Counted from the stretch's first letter, positions 17,987 to 29,222 are shown. The stretch: DNA of 64,000 bases from an uncultured Pelagibacteraceae bacterium (GCA_902586485.1 CACIHO010000001.1:62001-126000), one strand, 5' to 3'. Notes: generated by a model from the sequence alone, not told the origin. Made by a program: numbers and translations.

Positions 17987-20419
17987 ATGAAAACAAAAAC
18001 TAAAGTTGTAGTAGTTGGCGGTGGAGTTGTAGGAGTTAGTGCCCTTTATCATTTAGCAAAAAAAGGCTGGTCTGATGTTGTTCTGGTTGAAAGAAAAGAA
18101 TTAACATCAGGATCAACTTGGCATGCTGCAGGTTTGTTACCTCTATTTAATATGAGTTATTCAGTTGGACAACTTCATAAATATGCAGTTAATCTTTACA
18201 AAACATTAGAGGAAGAAACTGGAAAAAATGTTGGCTTTAGTGTTGTTTCAAATATTCGTCTAGCAAGCACAAAAGATAGAATGGATGAGTACCATCAATA
18301 TGCAGGTGTCGCTCGAACTATTGGAGTAGATGTTAAATTTTTGAAACCAGAACAAGTAAAAGAAATTTGGCCATTGTGTCATACAGATGATTTAGTTGGC
18401 GCAATACAACACCCTGAAGATGGATATATTCAACCAGCAGATTTAACACAAGCATTAGCAACAGGTGCAAGAAATAGAGGGGCAGATATTTATAGAAATA
18501 CAACTGTTCTATCAATGAGGCAAACTAAAGAAGGATGGATTGTGGAAACAGATAAGGGATCAATAGAGTGTGAACATGTTATTTCTTGTTCTGGAAATTT
18601 TGCGAGACAAACAGGTGAAATGGTAGGATTAGATATTCCAGTAATACCTGTTGAACATCAATATATTGTTACAGAACCGCATCCTGCAATACAAAAAAGA
18701 AAAAAAGATGGATTACCAGAAATGGGAGTCTTAAGAGATAGTGATAGCAGATGGTATATGAGAGAAGAAGCTGGAGGATTAATTTTAGGTCCTTATGAAG
18801 ATGGTGCGCCAGCTTGTTATGTAGAGGGGCCATCAAAAAATTCTGAATACGAATTATTTCAAGAAGACTTAGACAGATTAGCCCCACATATAGAGGGAGC
18901 AATTCATAGAGTTCCTGCATTTGGAGAAGTTGGAGTAAAGAAAGTTTATAATGGAGCAATCTGTTATACTCCTGATGGTAATCCAATTGTTGGTCCCGCA
19001 TGGGGACTTAAGAATTTTTGGATTAATGAAGGACATAGTTTTGGAATAACGGCAGCAGGTGGTGCAGGTTGGCAACTAGCAGAGTGGATAGTTGATGGTG
19101 AACCCACAATTGACATGTTAGGCGTTGAACCAAGACGTTACGGTAACTATGCAACCAAATCTTATTTGAAAGCAAAAAATGAAGAAGCATATAGCCATGT
19201 ATTTATTGTTCACTATCCAGATGAAGAAAGACCAGCAGCAAGACCATTAAGAACAGCCCCTTGTTATGAACGAATGAAAAATTTAGGAGCAGTTTTTGGT
19301 CAGAAATTTGGATGGGAAAGACCTAATTTTTTTGCAACAGATGGAATGGAGCAAAAAGATGATTGGTCATTTAGAAGATCAAAATGGTTTGATGCAATTA
19401 AAAAAGAATGTCAAAATGTAAAAGAAAATGTGGGTCTTTTAGATATGACTGCGTTTGCAAAATGTAGAATTAGGGGACCCAAAGCAGAGGAATTTTTAGA
19501 TTATTTAGTTGCAAATAAACTTCCAAAAAAAATTGGAAGGATAAATTTATGTCATGCATTGAACACCAAAGGTGGAGTGCATTCAGAATTTACGATAATG
19601 AAAGAAGCAGAGAATAGTTACTATTTAGTTTCTGCTGGAGCAAATTTAAGATTAGATCATGATTGGATACAAAAATGGATGCCAGATGATGGATCTGTAA
19701 TTTTTGAAGATCTAACTAATAGCACAGGAGTTCTGGTAGTAGCAGGACCTAAAGCTAGACAATTAATGCAAAAGGTTTCAACAGATGATTTTTCAAATGA
19801 AAATTTCAAATGGCTAACTGCAAAAAATGTAAATGTTGGATACGCTCCAGTAAATGCAATGAGAGTAAATTTTGTTGGTGAGCTTGGTTGGGAATTGCAT
19901 CATCCAATTGAATATCAAAATCATATTTTTGATAAATTAATGGAAGCGGGAAAAGATTTAGGGATTAAACCTTTTGGAATTAGAGCTATGAATAGTTTAA
20001 GAGTTGAAAAATCCTACAAGCTAGTTGGAACAGAATTATCAATTGAATATTCACCATATGAGTCTGGTCTTGATAGATTTGTTCATCCAAATAAAGGTAA
20101 CTTTATTGGGTTAGAAGCACTTAACAAATGGAGAGAAAAAGGTTTTGATAATAAATTGGTCACTTTAGAGGTTCATAATACTAAAGATGCAGATGTGCTT
20201 GGAAATAACCCAATTTTTAAAGATGGAAAAGTTGTTGGAAGAGCAACAGGGGGTGAATTTGGTTTTAGATTAGATAAATCAATAGCGCTCGCGATGGTAA
20301 AACCAGATTGTTCGAATGTGGGCGACAAATTACAAGTTGATATATTAGGTGAAATGTACGACGCTACCGTCTTGGATGAGAGTCCATACGATTCAGAAAA
20401 TAATTTATTGAGAGCTTAA
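17987..20419 (+). CDS. Dimethylglycine/sarcosine dehydrogenase-like flavoprotein (second copy)
   Basis: 810 aa, FAD motif [22 protein letters not shown] plus GcvT half; paralog of 6610-9015. Confidence 0.87.
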   Translation: MKTKTKVVVVGGGVVGVSALYHLAKKGWSDVVLVERKELTSGSTWHAAGLLPLFNMSYSVGQLHKYAVNLYKTLEEETGKNVGFSVVSNIRLASTKDRMDEYHQYAGVARTIGVDVKFLKPEQVKEIWPLCHTDDLVGAIQHPEDGYIQPADLTQALATGARNRGADIYRNTTVLSMRQTKEGWIVETDKGSIECEHVISCSGNFARQTGEMVGLDIPVIPVEHQYIVTEPHPAIQKRKKDGLPEMGVLRDSDSRWYMREEAGGLILGPYEDGAPACYVEGPSKNSEYELFQEDLDRLAPHIEGAIHRVPAFGEVGVKKVYNGAICYTPDGNPIVGPAWGLKNFWINEGHSFGITAAGGAGWQLAEWIVDGEPTIDMLGVEPRRYGNYATKSYLKAKNEEAYSHVFIVHYPDEERPAARPLRTAPCYERMKNLGAVFGQKFGWERPNFFATDGMEQKDDWSFRRSKWFDAIKKECQNVKENVGLLDMTAFAKCRIRGPKAEEFLDYLVANKLPKKIGRINLCHALNTKGGVHSEFTIMKEAENSYYLVSAGANLRLDHDWIQKWMPDDGSVIFEDLTNSTGVLVVAGPKARQLMQKVSTDDFSNENFKWLTAKNVNVGYAPVNAMRVNFVGELGWELHHPIEYQNHIFDKLMEAGKDLGIKPFGIRAMNSLRVEKSYKLVGTELSIEYSPYESGLDRFVHPNKGNFIGLEALNKWREKGFDNKLVTLEVHNTKDADVLGNNPIFKDGKVVGRATGGEFGFRLDKSIALAMVKPDCSNVGDKLQVDILGEMYDATVLDESPYDSENNLLRA

Positions 20420-21168
20420 TGAAAATTTTAGTAGCTGTAAAAAGGGTTATTGATTACAACGTTCAAATAAGAGTTAAAGAAAACGGAACAGGTGTAGTTA
20501 CTGACAACGTTAAAATGTCTACCAATCCCCCTGATGATAATGCAATAGAAGAGGCTGTAAAAATTAAAGAGGCAGGCAAAGCTGCAGAAGTAGTTGCAGT
20601 AACTGTCGGTGAAGAAAAAGCACAAGAAACTGTTAGGAAAGCTTTAGCGGTTGGTGCTGACAGAGGTATTCATGTGAAAGTCGATGGAATTTTAGAACCA
20701 CTCGCTGTTTCAAAAATTTTACAAAAAATAGTAGATAAAGAAAAACCAGATTTAGTATTTATGGGCAAACAAGCAATAGACGATGATTGTAATCAAACAG
20801 GCCAAATGTTGAGTGCTTTATTAAATTGGCCACAAGCAACATTTGCCTCAAAGATTGATGTTAAAGATAACAAATTAGAAGTAACTAGAGAAATAGATGA
20901 AGGTCTTGAAACAATTGAAATAAATGTTCCAGCTATTGTAACTTGTGATCTTAGGCTGAATGAACCAAGATATGCATCACTACCAAATATAATGAAGGCT
21001 AAGAAAAAACCTATAGAGGAAATTGCTGCTTCTGATTTAGGTGTAGATGTATCACCAAGATTAGAACAATTAAAAGTAGAGGAACCTCCAAAAAGAAAAG
21101 CAGGTATAAAAGTAGCAAATGTTGCTGAATTAGTTCAAAAGTTAAAAAATGAGGCGAAGGTAATTTAA
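20419..21168 (+). CDS. etfB: Electron transfer flavoprotein beta subunit
   Basis: [20 protein letters not shown]..., [22 protein letters not shown]. Confidence 0.95.
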   Translation: MKILVAVKRVIDYNVQIRVKENGTGVVTDNVKMSTNPPDDNAIEEAVKIKEAGKAAEVVAVTVGEEKAQETVRKALAVGADRGIHVKVDGILEPLAVSKILQKIVDKEKPDLVFMGKQAIDDDCNQTGQMLSALLNWPQATFASKIDVKDNKLEVTREIDEGLETIEINVPAIVTCDLRLNEPRYASLPNIMKAKKKPIEEIAASDLGVDVSPRLEQLKVEEPPKRKAGIKVANVAELVQKLKNEAKVI

Positions 21169-22121
21169 TGGCAGTTTTACTTATAGCGGAACACAATAAT
21201 AAAGAATTAAGACCATTTACTCTTAATGCAGTTACAGCAGCATCTCAAATTGACTCAGATGTTCATGCTGTGATTATTGGTCAAAACTCTGCGGATGTTG
21301 CAAAACAATTATCTGAACTTCCAGTAGTAAAAAAAGTATTGAGTGTAGAAGGAGCTCACTATGAAAACTTCACGGCAGAAAATTTTACTCCAGTGATTGT
21401 TAAACTAGCAGAAAATTATTCTCACATAGTTTGTTCGGCAAATACATTTGGAAAAAATTTGATGCCACGAATTGCTGCTCATCTTGATACATCGCAAGTA
21501 AGTGACATTATTAAAGTAATATCACCAGATACTTTTTTAAGACCAATTTATGCAGGTAATGCTTTTGCAACAATTAAGAGTAATGATGCTAAAAAGTGCG
21601 TTACAATCAGACCAACTTCTTTCGATCCATGTCAAAGCACAGGTGGATCAGCTCCAATTGAAAAAGTGGATGCTAGTGAAGAGTTTTCAAATACAAAATT
21701 TATCAAAAGAGAAGAAATTAAATCTGATCGACCTGAACTTGGAACAGCAAGAATTGTTGTATCAGGTGGCAGAGGAATGCAAAGTGGTGATAATTTTAAA
21801 TTAATTACAGAAATTGCTGACAAACTAGGCGCAGCAATTGGAGCATCAAGAGCGGCAGTAGACGCTGGATATATAAGCAATGATCATCAAGTAGGGCAAA
21901 CAGGGAAAGTAGTGGTTCCAGATTTATATATCGCTGTTGGAATTTCAGGTGCTATTCAGCATTTAGCAGGAATGAAGGAAAGTAAAGTTATAGTTGCAAT
22001 TAATAAAGATGGAGAAGCGCCAATTTTTAGTGTTGCAGATTATGGACTTGAAGCTGATTTATTTGAGGCACTGCCTCAATTCATGGAAGAGTTGAACAAA
22101 TTAAACACTATACAAAAATAA
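21168..22121 (+). CDS. etfA: Electron transfer flavoprotein alpha subunit
   Basis: [53 protein letters not shown]. Confidence 0.95.
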   Translation: MAVLLIAEHNNKELRPFTLNAVTAASQIDSDVHAVIIGQNSADVAKQLSELPVVKKVLSVEGAHYENFTAENFTPVIVKLAENYSHIVCSANTFGKNLMPRIAAHLDTSQVSDIIKVISPDTFLRPIYAGNAFATIKSNDAKKCVTIRPTSFDPCQSTGGSAPIEKVDASEEFSNTKFIKREEIKSDRPELGTARIVVSGGRGMQSGDNFKLITEIADKLGAAIGASRAAVDAGYISNDHQVGQTGKVVVPDLYIAVGISGAIQHLAGMKESKVIVAINKDGEAPIFSVADYGLEADLFEALPQFMEELNKLNTIQK

Positions 22122-22144
22122 TCCTTACAGTTAAAAATTAGAGT

Positions 22145-23764
22145 ATGTCTAGAGAATCGATGGAATATGATGTTGTAATTATTGGTGGAGGACCATCAGG
22201 ATTATCAACCGCAATAAAGTTAAAACAACTTGATGCAAATTTAAATGTTTGTTTATTAGAAAAAGCATCAGAAATTGGAGCCCATATTTTAAGTGGAAAT
22301 GTATTTGAAACACGTGCTCTAGATGAATTATTACCAAATTGGAGAGAGTTAAATTCTCCCATTAAAACAAAAGTAACTAAAGAAAAATTTTTATTCTTAG
22401 GAAAAACTAAATCTTTAAGTTGGCCAACTTGGCTACTACCTGCTGTACAACAAAATCATAAAAATTATATTATTAGTCTTGCAAATTTATGTAGATGGCT
22501 TGCTGAACAAGCTGAAAGTTTAGGCGTAGAAATCTTTCCAGGATTTCCAGCAAGTGAAATTTTATATAACGAAGATGGATCTGTTAAAGGTGTTGCAACT
22601 CAAGATATGGGCATAGACAAAGAAGGAAATAAAAAAGACAGTTACGAACCTGGTATTGAACTTTTAGGTAAAGTTACTGTTTTTGCAGAAGGTTGTAGAG
22701 GTCACTTAGGAAAACAACTCATTGAAAAATTTGAGCTAAACAAAGGTAAAGATCCTCAACAATATGGAATTGGTTTTAAAGAAATTTGGGAAATAGAGGA
22801 TAAAAATCATGAAGAAGGTTTAGTTATGCATACAGCTGGATGGCCATTAGATAACAATACATATGGTGGTAGTTTTATGTATCATGCAGAAAAAAAACAA
22901 GTTTTTCTGGGCTATGTAATTGGTCTAGATTACAAAAATCCACATTTATCACCCTATGATGAATTTCAGAGGTTTAAAACACATCCAGCAATTAAAAAAA
23001 TTATAGATGGTGGAAAAAGAATTTCTTACGGTGCAAGAGCTTTAATTGAAGGTGGTTTTCAAAGTTTGCCAAAAATGTTTATGCCTGGAGCTTTGTTAGT
23101 TGGTTGTGATGCTGGAACTTTGAATATGCCAAAAATTAAAGGTTCTCATACTGCTATGAAAAGTGGGATTATTGCTGCTGAAACTATTAATGAACACATA
23201 AAAGAAAACAAAGATTTGTCGATTTATGATGATAAATTTAAAAATAGCTGGTTATATAAAGAACTTTTTGAGGCTCGTAATGTGAAACCTAGTTTTAGCT
23301 GGGGATTAATTTTAGGAATAATTTTTACAGGTATTGATCAAATTTTATTTAGAGGAAAACTTCCTTTTACACTTAAACATAAACACGCTGATCATGAAAC
23401 ATTAAAACCTGCAAATCAGATGCCAAAAATAGATTATCCAAAATATGATAATGTAATAACTTTTGACAAAACAAGTTCAGTTTATCTAACAGGAACTAAT
23501 CATGCGGATAATCAACCAGTTCATTTAAAACTTAAAGATCCTGATTTACCAATAAATTATACTTTAGAAAAATTTGATGAACCTGCTCAAAGATACTGTC
23601 CTGCGGGGGTTTATGAAATTCAACAAGAAAATGATATAAATAAATTTGTAATTAATTCACAAAATTGTATCCATTGTAAGACATGTGATATTAAAGAACC
23701 ATCTCAAAATATAACTTGGGTTACACCAGAAGGAAGTGGTGGACCAAGATATGGAAATATGTAA
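22145..23764 (+). CDS. etfD: Electron transfer flavoprotein-ubiquinone oxidoreductase
   Basis: FAD motif GGGPSGLSTAIKL, C-terminal 4Fe-4S (CPAGVYE...NCIHCKTCDIK). Confidence 0.94.
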   Translation: MSRESMEYDVVIIGGGPSGLSTAIKLKQLDANLNVCLLEKASEIGAHILSGNVFETRALDELLPNWRELNSPIKTKVTKEKFLFLGKTKSLSWPTWLLPAVQQNHKNYIISLANLCRWLAEQAESLGVEIFPGFPASEILYNEDGSVKGVATQDMGIDKEGNKKDSYEPGIELLGKVTVFAEGCRGHLGKQLIEKFELNKGKDPQQYGIGFKEIWEIEDKNHEEGLVMHTAGWPLDNNTYGGSFMYHAEKKQVFLGYVIGLDYKNPHLSPYDEFQRFKTHPAIKKIIDGGKRISYGARALIEGGFQSLPKMFMPGALLVGCDAGTLNMPKIKGSHTAMKSGIIAAETINEHIKENKDLSIYDDKFKNSWLYKELFEARNVKPSFSWGLILGIIFTGIDQILFRGKLPFTLKHKHADHETLKPANQMPKIDYPKYDNVITFDKTSSVYLTGTNHADNQPVHLKLKDPDLPINYTLEKFDEPAQRYCPAGVYEIQQENDINKFVINSQNCIHCKTCDIKEPSQNITWVTPEGSGGPRYGNM

Positions 23765-24142
23765 TTAAGATAAGTCTATCGCAAACTTCTTTAAAGTTTC
23801 GATAGGAAGATGTTTTAAAGTATTCTTGTGAGTTCTTTTTATAAATATTGGACAACCTTTTCCTGCTTCTACAGCTTTAGCATACCAACTAGCACAAACA
23901 CACCAACCATCACCATCTTTTAATCCAGGGAAACCAAATTCTGGATGTGGAGTAATTAAATCATTTCCTGCTTCTTTTAGCCATTCCAAAAATTCAGTTG
24001 TTACTTTTGCACAAACTGTATGAACGCCATGATCATTTTCATCAGTATTACAACAACCGTCTCTAAACCAACCTGTTAGCGGGTCATTTGAGCATTCTTC
24101 AAGGTCTTCATTAAGAACATTTTTTTGCTTATTATTTTCCAT
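23765..24142 (-). CDS. DUF2237 family protein
   Basis: DPLTGWFRDGCCNT...DHGVHTVCAKVT...LKDGDGWCVCASWY; start adjusted to internal Met (track ORF to 24202). Confidence 0.8.
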   Translation of the reverse strand: MENNKQKNVLNEDLEECSNDPLTGWFRDGCCNTDENDHGVHTVCAKVTTEFLEWLKEAGNDLITPHPEFGFPGLKDGDGWCVCASWYAKAVEAGKGCPIFIKRTHKNTLKHLPIETLKKFAIDLS

Positions 24143-24776
24143 AAACATTGTAGATTTCATCATCAATATCAGCATTAAAAGAGATTGATCTTCTTTCTTC
24201 ATTTGTATCTTTAAAAGGAAAAACTGTGTGCATCATATAATTTGGAAAAAAATAAAAATCGCCAACTTTAGGTACAATATTAAATATAGGTTCACATAAA
24301 AACATTTTTGAACCGTGAATTAATTGCAAGTTTCCTCCACGGTAAACTTTTTTTTCTTTATTTTGTACATGTTTACCAAAAGTATTTGGAATCTTTAAAA
24401 ATCCTGCTCCAGAAATATGACCTGAATGCCAGTGTGTTGGATTGTATTCATTTTTAAATTGCCTAACGACCCAAGATTTTCTTATTTTAAATTTTGTAAT
24501 TTTTTTTTCCATCTCCATATTAATCCAATTTGAAACACATGAGGCTAAAAAATTTCCCCATCCTGATTTTTCCATAATATCTTGCTCAAGAAAAAATTCT
24601 TGAGTTACATCTCCTACTAAGGTTTCACCAAGATCCTGTTTTTGAATTTTTTTATCATCCGAAATAGTCTGATCTACATAATTATTTAAATTGTTTACTA
24701 TATGTTGTGGAATTTTTACTTTTAGTATTGAAGGTCCAAATTGTTTAAATATTTCGAAATTTACTTTTTCACTCAT
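24132..24776 (-). CDS. Putative 2OG-Fe(II) oxygenase (TIGR02466-like)
   Basis: PTHWHSGHISGAGFLKIP ... GDFYFFPNYMMHTVFPF. Confidence 0.65.
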   Translation of the reverse strand: MSEKVNFEIFKQFGPSILKVKIPQHIVNNLNNYVDQTISDDKKIQKQDLGETLVGDVTQEFFLEQDIMEKSGWGNFLASCVSNWINMEMEKKITKFKIRKSWVVRQFKNEYNPTHWHSGHISGAGFLKIPNTFGKHVQNKEKKVYRGGNLQLIHGSKMFLCEPIFNIVPKVGDFYFFPNYMMHTVFPFKDTNEERRSISFNADIDDEIYNVYGK

Positions 24777-24805
24777 AATCTTTTCAAATTATTTTGTTTA
24801 ACCAT

Positions 24806-25273
24806 TTATATTTTTGTTGGGTTTGGTTGACCTTTATAAACTTCTTCAGGATTGAATTTTTTTTCTTTTTCAAGAAATTCCATTTCAACTTTTTTTCCAT
24901 TTTCTATTGGTCCCATCGGAATTGATCTATAAAAACATGATCTATAACCAACATGACAACTAGCTCCATCACCGATATCAACTGTTAACCAAATTGAGTC
25001 TTGATCATCATCAATTCTTATTTCAGTAACCTTTTGTGTAAAACCACTTGTTTTACCTTTGTGCCAGATAGCTTTTCTCGATCTACTAAAATAGTGTGCC
25101 TCTTTAGTTTCAATTGTCTTTTTAAGAGCCTCCAAATTCATATATCCATGCATTAAAATATCCTTTGTTTTTGAACACATAGTAACAACTGGGATTAAAC
25201 CATCATTATCAAATTTGGGTGAAAGAAGATTTCCTTCTTCAATATCATAGATATTTTCTCTTTTTTTGAACAT
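24806..25273 (-). CDS. hisI: Phosphoribosyl-AMP cyclohydrolase
   Basis: MHGYMNLEALKKTIET, YFSRSRKAIWHKG, GDGASCHVGYRSCFYR. Confidence 0.93.
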   Translation of the reverse strand: MFKKRENIYDIEEGNLLSPKFDNDGLIPVVTMCSKTKDILMHGYMNLEALKKTIETKEAHYFSRSRKAIWHKGKTSGFTQKVTEIRIDDDQDSIWLTVDIGDGASCHVGYRSCFYRSIPMGPIENGKKVEMEFLEKEKKFNPEEVYKGQPNPTKI

Positions 25274-25350
25274 ATGTGGTGACTATGTAGCACATATATG
25301 AATATATTAAATATTTTTAAATTGAAGTATTTACTGTATAAAAAGGCGCT

Positions 25351-25971
25351 ATGAAATTAGTAAAAGACACAGACAACAAAAATTTAGACATAAAAAAGGT
25401 TTCAGATAAAGAAGCAGAGGAAGCCGTAAGAACAATTTTATCCTGGATGGGAGAAGATCCTAAAAGAGAAGGGTTGTTAGAAACTCCTAAAAGAGTTGTA
25501 AAAGCGTTTAAAGAATATTTTCAAGGCTATAACGAAGACGCAAAAAAAGTACTAGATAAAACTTTTGGTGATGTGGAGGGTTATAGCGATATGGTGGTTC
25601 AAAAAAATATTTCTGTACAAAGCCACTGCGAACACCATATGGCTCCAATTATTGGAAGAGCACATGTTGCCTATATACCAAATGAGAGAGTTGTGGGATT
25701 GAGTAAAATAGCAAGAGTAGTTGAAATATTTTCAAAAAGATTACAAACACAAGAGAGATTAACAGTTCAGATAGCAAACAGCTTAATGGAAGCTTTAGAT
25801 GCAAAAGGTGTAGCTGTTACAATAGATTCAACTCATCAGTGTATGACTATGAGGGGTATTAAAAAAGAACAAGCAACAACTGTAACTAATTTTTACTTAG
25901 GTCAATTTAAAGAAGATCTGAGTTATCAAAATAGATATTTACGATTTATCAGCACTGAGTTAAAAGACTAG
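25351..25971 (+). CDS. folE: GTP cyclohydrolase I
   Basis: QSHCEHHMAPIIGRAHVAYIPN, GLSKIARVVEIFSKRLQTQERLT. Confidence 0.96.
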   Translation: MKLVKDTDNKNLDIKKVSDKEAEEAVRTILSWMGEDPKREGLLETPKRVVKAFKEYFQGYNEDAKKVLDKTFGDVEGYSDMVVQKNISVQSHCEHHMAPIIGRAHVAYIPNERVVGLSKIARVVEIFSKRLQTQERLTVQIANSLMEALDAKGVAVTIDSTHQCMTMRGIKKEQATTVTNFYLGQFKEDLSYQNRYLRFISTELKD

Positions 25972-25972
25972 T

Positions 25973-26974
25973 GTGTCTGACCAATTTAAAGCACTAATTC
26001 TTAATCAAGAAGGTGAAAACTTCTCACGTGAAGTTAAATCTATTGATAAAAGTTTTCTAAAGCATGGAGATGTAACTGTAAAAGTAGATTATTCTGACCT
26101 TAATTTTAAAGATGGAATGATTTTAAAAAACGGTGGACGATTAGTAAAAGAATTCCCACATATTCCAGGAATAGATTTTTCTGGAACAGTAATTGAAAGT
26201 ACAAATTCAAAATTTGAAGAGGGAGATGAGGTAATTTTAACTGGATTTAGAGTTGGAGAAATATTCTATGGCGGATATTCACAAATTGCAAAAGTAAATG
26301 CAGATTTTTTAGTAAAAAAACCCGATAGCTTAACATCTAAACAAGCTATGCTTTTAGGTACTGCAGGTTTTACATCCTTAATGAGTGCTTTTGCAATACA
26401 AGCAAGGGAAAGTATTTTATTAGGTGAAAAAATTAATGATGTTTTAGTTACAGGTGCAACAGGAGGAGTTGGCAGTGTAGCAATCATGGCATTAACCAAA
26501 ATGGGATATAATGTTTCTGCTGTTACTGGAAAAGATTCAAAATCAGATTATTTAAAATCGTTAGGTGCAAAAAACATTATAAATAGGGCTGAATTTGACA
26601 AAGATCCACGTCCGATAGATAAAGGTCTATGGGATGGAGTGGTAGACACAGTTGGTGGAAAAATTTTGGCAAATGCAATTGCTCAAACAAAATCAAATGG
26701 AATAATCTCAGTTTGTGGAAATGCAAACAGTAATGAACTTAATACGAATTTATTACCATTTATGTTGAGAGGTATTAAAGTTTGGGGCATGGACTCTGCT
26801 AATTGTAGCATAAAAAGAAGAGGTTTCATTTGGGGAGAAGCAACAAATTTAATTGATTTTGATTTATTGGAAAAATCAGTTTTAACAGTAAACTTGGAGG
26901 AATTGATTGAGACTTATCCTAAAATTTTAAAAGGTGAAATTTCTGGAAGAGTATTAGTTGATTTAAATAAATAA
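25973..26974 (+). CDS. acuI: MDR oxidoreductase, YhdH/AcuI family (acryloyl-CoA reductase-like)
   Basis: VDYSDLNFKDGMIL...PGIDFSGTV...VTGATGGVGSVA...WGMDS; alternative start codon. Confidence 0.82.
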   Translation: MSDQFKALILNQEGENFSREVKSIDKSFLKHGDVTVKVDYSDLNFKDGMILKNGGRLVKEFPHIPGIDFSGTVIESTNSKFEEGDEVILTGFRVGEIFYGGYSQIAKVNADFLVKKPDSLTSKQAMLLGTAGFTSLMSAFAIQARESILLGEKINDVLVTGATGGVGSVAIMALTKMGYNVSAVTGKDSKSDYLKSLGAKNIINRAEFDKDPRPIDKGLWDGVVDTVGGKILANAIAQTKSNGIISVCGNANSNELNTNLLPFMLRGIKVWGMDSANCSIKRRGFIWGEATNLIDFDLLEKSVLTVNLEELIETYPKILKGEISGRVLVDLNK

Positions 26975-27861
26975 TGGATTGGGATAAATTAAAAATTTTT
27001 CATGCTGTAGCAGAAGCTGGAAGCTTTACAAACGCTACTGTTAATTTAAATCTTAGTCAATCAGCTATAAGTAGACAAATACAATCATTAGAACAAGATT
27101 TAAAAGTTCAATTATTTGAAAGACATGCAAGAGGATTAACTCTTACAGAGAATGGAGAGTATGTCTTTAAAACAGCTCACGAGGTTATTACAAAACTTAA
27201 AGAAGTTGAAACATCACTGGGTGATCAAAAAAGTAAACCTTCAGGAAAATTAACTATTACGACTGTGAGAAGTTTTGGTACTCACTGGTTAACACCAAGA
27301 ATTCAAGAATTCATGAGGCTAAATCCAGAAATTGAGATTGAACTAGTTTTTGATGACAAAGAGTTGGATTTAAGTACTAGGCAAGCTGATATAGGAATTT
27401 TCATGAGAAGACCAAAACAACTTAATTATATTCAAAAAAAATTAGTGGATATTAAATATTATATTTATGGATCAAGTAAATACCTGGAAAAAAATGGAAT
27501 GCCTAAAACAGTTAATGATTTAAATAAACACAAATTTATTTCATTTGGAAAAGGAGCACCTTCACCAGTCTACAATCCTGATTGGGCTTTAAAAATTGGA
27601 ATGCATGATGGAAAGAAAAGAAAATCAATTATGAAAGTAAATAGTGTAAGTGGATTACTATATGGTGTTGAGTCTGGCGTAGGATTAGCTGCACTACCAG
27701 AATATTTGGTATCAAATTCCACAAACATAATTAAAGTCTTACCTAAAGTAGAGGGACCAATAACGGAGGCACACTTCGTCTACCCTCAATCACTCAAAAA
27801 TACAGCAAGAGTTCAAGCTTTCAGAAATTTTTTATTTAGTAAAATAGGCGACTGGAAGTAA
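26974..27861 (+). CDS. LysR-family transcriptional regulator
   Basis: N-terminal HTH (LKIFHAVAEAGSFTNATVNLNLSQSAISRQIQSLEQDL). Confidence 0.94.
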   Translation: MDWDKLKIFHAVAEAGSFTNATVNLNLSQSAISRQIQSLEQDLKVQLFERHARGLTLTENGEYVFKTAHEVITKLKEVETSLGDQKSKPSGKLTITTVRSFGTHWLTPRIQEFMRLNPEIEIELVFDDKELDLSTRQADIGIFMRRPKQLNYIQKKLVDIKYYIYGSSKYLEKNGMPKTVNDLNKHKFISFGKGAPSPVYNPDWALKIGMHDGKKRKSIMKVNSVSGLLYGVESGVGLAALPEYLVSNSTNIIKVLPKVEGPITEAHFVYPQSLKNTARVQAFRNFLFSKIGDWK

Positions 27862-27917
27862 GAATTTAGCAAAAACATATCCAAATAATACTTGTAAATT
27901 GCGACATTATATGCGAT

Positions 27918-27948
27918 TGATAATCATTCGCATTGAGAATAATTCTCA
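27918..27948 (+). promoter_or_regulatory. Tandem Fur-like iron boxes upstream of fbpA
   Basis: tgataatcattcgca (27918-27932) and perfect 7-1-7 palindrome tgagaataattctca (27934-27948), resembling the Fur 7-1-7 consensus. Confidence 0.82.
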
Positions 27949-27982
27949 TTCGCAAACAATTTAGGGTAAAGATAAGGACAAA

Positions 27983-29011
27983 ATGAAAAAAGTAACACTT
28001 TTGGCATTATTTGCATCTTTAATAGTTTCATCTTTTGTAACTGCTAATGAGGTAAATATTTTCAATGCCAGACACTATAAAGCTGATAACGAACTTTATA
28101 GCAAATTTACTAAAAAGACTGGAATTAAAGTAAATTTAATAAATGGAAAAGCTGGTGCATTAGAAAAAAGAATTATAGAGGAGGGTGCTGACTCTTCAGC
28201 AGATCTTTATATTACTGCTGACGCAGGTAGATGTGGAGCATTTAAGGCTAAAGGAATGACACAAGCTGGTCTAGTGTCTCCAACAATTAAATCATCAGTT
28301 CCAAAAAGTTTTAGAACTACACACTGGGTTGGAGTAGCTAAAAGAGCTAGAATAATTTATTACTCACCAGAGAGAGTAACTGGAGCTGAATTATCAGGAC
28401 TTACTTACGAAGGCTTAGCTGATCCAAAATGGAAAGGCAGATTAGTAATTAGAAAATCAAGTAATATTTATAATAAGTCACTTGTAGCTTCATTAATTGA
28501 AAATAATGGCAAGAAGGCTGCTGCAGAATGGTCTAAAGGAGTGGTTGCAAATATGGCAAGAACACCAAAAGGAAATGATAGAGCCCAAATTATGGCAGTT
28601 GCAGCCGGAGAAGCTGATATTGCTGTAGCTAATACTTACTACTTAGCACTTATGTTATCTGGTAACAAAGGAGCAGAACAACAAGCTGCTGCAAAAAAAG
28701 TCAAAGCATTTTTTCCTAATCAAAATGATAGAGGAACACATATGAATATTAGTTGTGCAGCTTTAGTTAAAGGAGCACCTAATAAAGCAAATGCAATTGC
28801 ACTTGTAGACTTCTTGTTATCACCAGAAGCTCAAGAACATTTTACAAACAATACTTTTGAGTTTCCAATGATAGCTGGTGTATCACCAAATCCATTGGTA
28901 GTAAATAATTTAGGATTAGATTTTAAACAGGATCTAACAACCAAAGTTTCAAGCTATGGAAAAAATCAAGCAGTAGCATTAGAGGTAATGACAGCTGCAG
29001 GGTGGAAGTAA
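27983..29011 (+). CDS. fbpA: Ferric iron ABC transporter substrate-binding protein (FbpA/FutA-like)
   Basis: Signal peptide; EVNIFNARHYKADNELYSKF, DRGTHMNISCAALVKGAPN. Confidence 0.92.
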   Translation: MKKVTLLALFASLIVSSFVTANEVNIFNARHYKADNELYSKFTKKTGIKVNLINGKAGALEKRIIEEGADSSADLYITADAGRCGAFKAKGMTQAGLVSPTIKSSVPKSFRTTHWVGVAKRARIIYYSPERVTGAELSGLTYEGLADPKWKGRLVIRKSSNIYNKSLVASLIENNGKKAAAEWSKGVVANMARTPKGNDRAQIMAVAAGEADIAVANTYYLALMLSGNKGAEQQAAAKKVKAFFPNQNDRGTHMNISCAALVKGAPNKANAIALVDFLLSPEAQEHFTNNTFEFPMIAGVSPNPLVVNNLGLDFKQDLTTKVSSYGKNQAVALEVMTAAGWK

Positions 29012-29018
29012 GGAACAA

Positions 29019-29213
29019 GTGAGAAAAAATTTATTTGATTTTAATTTAAGTATTTCTCAAAATAACAGTCGTTCACTCGAAGGTCAGATAACTTGTGAAC
29101 CATGTTTGTCTGAGTGTGAAAAAATTAAAAAAAAAATAAATAATAGAAAATTATCAGAGATCAAAAATAATGATATTGATCATATCATTAATGTTTTTGG
29201 TTCAAAAGATTAA
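29019..29213 (+). CDS. Small cysteine-motif protein in the iron-transport operon
   Basis: 64 aa, GTG start, CEPCLSEC motif, lies between fbpA and fbpB. Confidence 0.5.
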   Translation: MRKNLFDFNLSISQNNSRSLEGQITCEPCLSECEKIKKKINNRKLSEIKNNDIDHIINVFGSKD

Positions 29214-29222
29214 TTTTCAAAA

